Assembly (NCBI GenBank): GCA_019633425.1
Contig: WSUB01000025.1
Location: 186,001-250,000 of the forward strand
Reading direction: 5' to 3'
DNA: 64,000 nucleotides
From: Tulasnella sp. 424
Lineage: Eukaryota; Basidiomycota; Agaricomycetes; Cantharellales; Tulasnellaceae
In this document: piece after piece, positions 62,711-64,000 of the stretch
How positions within the stretch are numbered: the first letter of the stretch is position 1
Layout: each line of letters opens with the position of its first letter
The notes under the pieces: model-generated
What the model saw: only the letters and a program-made list of their open reading frames with translations
What the model was told of the DNA's origin: nothing
Databases searched by the model: none
Translations under genes and position numbers: made by a program

Positions 62711-64000
62711 ATGGCACTTCAAGTCCCTACCCATGGAAGGGTTGTCTTGGACACTACAGCTGGAGACATAGAGGTGAGTGGTCGTTTATGTTATCGATGG
62801 CCCTTCCGCCCATACCGAACTAACTCGTTGTCCAGATCGAACTATGGTCCAAGGTCTGTCTTGCCTCCGCTCATGTCAAGAGGGCACCACCGTAACATAT
62901 TTTAACAGGAAGCACCCAAAGCATGCCGGAACTTTCTTACACTAGCAATGGAAGGCTATTACGATGGCGTAATTTTCCATCGCGTCGTTCCCAACTTCCT
63001 CATTCAAACGGGTGATCGAACTGGTAGTGGAGGTGGCGGCGAATCCTTCTACGGTGGTAAGTGGATATGACACCGACTTATGGGAAACCGCTCAACCACG
63101 TCCTTTTCAGAACCATTCGAAGACGAAATACACCCCCGACTGAAATTCCTTCACCGGGGGTTGGTTGGATGCGCCAACAACGGCCAAAAGAACAGCAACG
63201 ATTCGCAGTTTTTCATTACCCTTGATAGAGCTGATGAGCTCAATGGAAAGCATACGCTGTGGGGTCGCTGCGTCGGTGACACTTTTTTCAGTAAGTCGGC
63301 CTTTTTTGCGACACGGAAGCAACGGCCTGACGTGCTTATGATCGAAGATGCCTTAAAGATCGGCCAGACAGGTAGGCCAATTACTCCAAGGCACATCGAT
63401 TGAGTAATAATTCCAAGAACAGAAATCGGAAGCGATGACCGGCCTATCTAGTAAGTTCAGTGTGGACATTGCTGTTATAAACAACTGATTGCCACGTTTC
63501 GATGCAGCCCCCCAAAAATAAGGACTGTGAAAATTGTGGACAACCCATTTGACGACATTGTCCCAAGGATCACCGCTGCTGAAAAGCGAGCCCAGCAGAA
63601 GGCAAAAGAAGCTGCTCAGAAAGAGCGAGAGGAAGCTGCCAAGAGGAAGGGTGCTAAGAAGTAAATATCACAGTGGCTGTAGCGGCTCAGGTGCTCACCC
63701 AAGTATTGTTTCAGGAACGTGGGCCTACTCTCTTTCGGAATGGAAGGCGGAACGGTCGAAGATGAGGAGCCAGTGACCTTTCAGAAAAAGCCCATCGTCC
63801 GCCCAGATTGTACGTATGCAGTCCCAATGTTGAAATGCGCTTGCTTATCCCCTCCTCTAGTGCTAGAAGATTCATCACTCCAGACTACTGAGATAGCGTC
63901 GATCCCTGAGCCACCTCAATCAAAGTCGCGCAAAGCGAAAAGCGAGGACAAGGTTTGAGGCTTTCGACTCGTGTATCAGACCTCTTGGCTGACATGTAGA
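62711..64000 (+). CDS. CWC27: Spliceosome-associated cyclophilin CWC27 (cut by right edge)
   Basis: Cyclophilin-type peptidyl-prolyl isomerase domain found in activated spliceosomes. Start at 62711 ([20 protein letters not shown]). Further exons give [60 protein letters not shown] and [16 protein letters not shown]. The active-site Arg of FHRVV is present, but the usual FTL-W positions are partly altered, and CWC27 proteins are known to be weak or inactive isomerases. After the domain come [20 protein letters not shown] and a basic helix, then [18 protein letters not shown], the same order as human CWC27. A donor at 63955 (AAG, then GTTTGA) shows that the gene continues past base 64000. Confidence 0.92.

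Overview
This is nuclear DNA from a filamentous or yeast-like fungus, almost certainly a basidiomycete (probably Agaricomycotina; I cannot place it more narrowly). Genes are intron-rich with mostly 50-70 nt introns, GTRNGT donors and short 3' sites. They encode typical eukaryotic housekeeping proteins (histones, SF3B1, ARPC1, DASH Dad3, eL37), plus Clr2-type silencing and TRPY channel genes. All protein calls come from reading translated sequence and splicing it by eye. For several genes the spliced length divides exactly by three, which supports those models.

Layout, left to right: acetyl-CoA carboxylase (minus, cut by the left edge); a gene-poor gap; an unnamed disordered protein (plus); a gene-poor gap; an NCS2/UapA-type purine permease with GATA sites upstream (plus); MZT1 (minus); an Sds3-like Rpd3-complex subunit (plus); a forkhead transcription factor (plus); a TRPY/Yvc1 vacuolar cation channel (minus); a Clr2-like silencing factor (minus), head-to-head with splicing factor SF3B1 (plus).

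Then comes a 4.7 kb gene-free stretch holding a decayed direct duplication. It is followed by a divergent histone H4 / histone H2A pair; ALG5 (minus); a full-length ABCC (Ycf1/MRP-type) transporter (plus); an unnamed protein with a Pro-rich tail (minus); an unnamed Ser-rich protein (minus); DASH subunit Dad3 with a very long first intron (plus); ARPC1 (minus); a VPS9-domain Rab GEF with a GC-AG intron (plus); a kinesin-14 motor (minus); ribosomal protein eL37 with a 7-nt microexon and an intronic hairpin (plus); an unnamed coiled-coil protein (plus); a DCAF4-like WD protein (minus); and CWC27 cyclophilin (plus, cut by the right edge).

The genes do not form a functional cluster. Themes recur by chance: cytoskeleton and chromosome segregation (MZT1, Dad3, kinesin-14, ARPC1), chromatin (Sds3-like, Clr2, H4, H2A) and splicing (SF3B1, CWC27). 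I found no intact transposon, CRISPR array, convincing tRNA or rRNA gene, or secondary-metabolite cluster. The most unusual features are in RNA processing: the eL37 gene structure, the 895-bp Dad3 intron, the GC-AG intron and the very tight head-to-head and tail-to-tail gene pairs. The H2A gene without a C-terminal SQ motif, paired with H4, is also notable.
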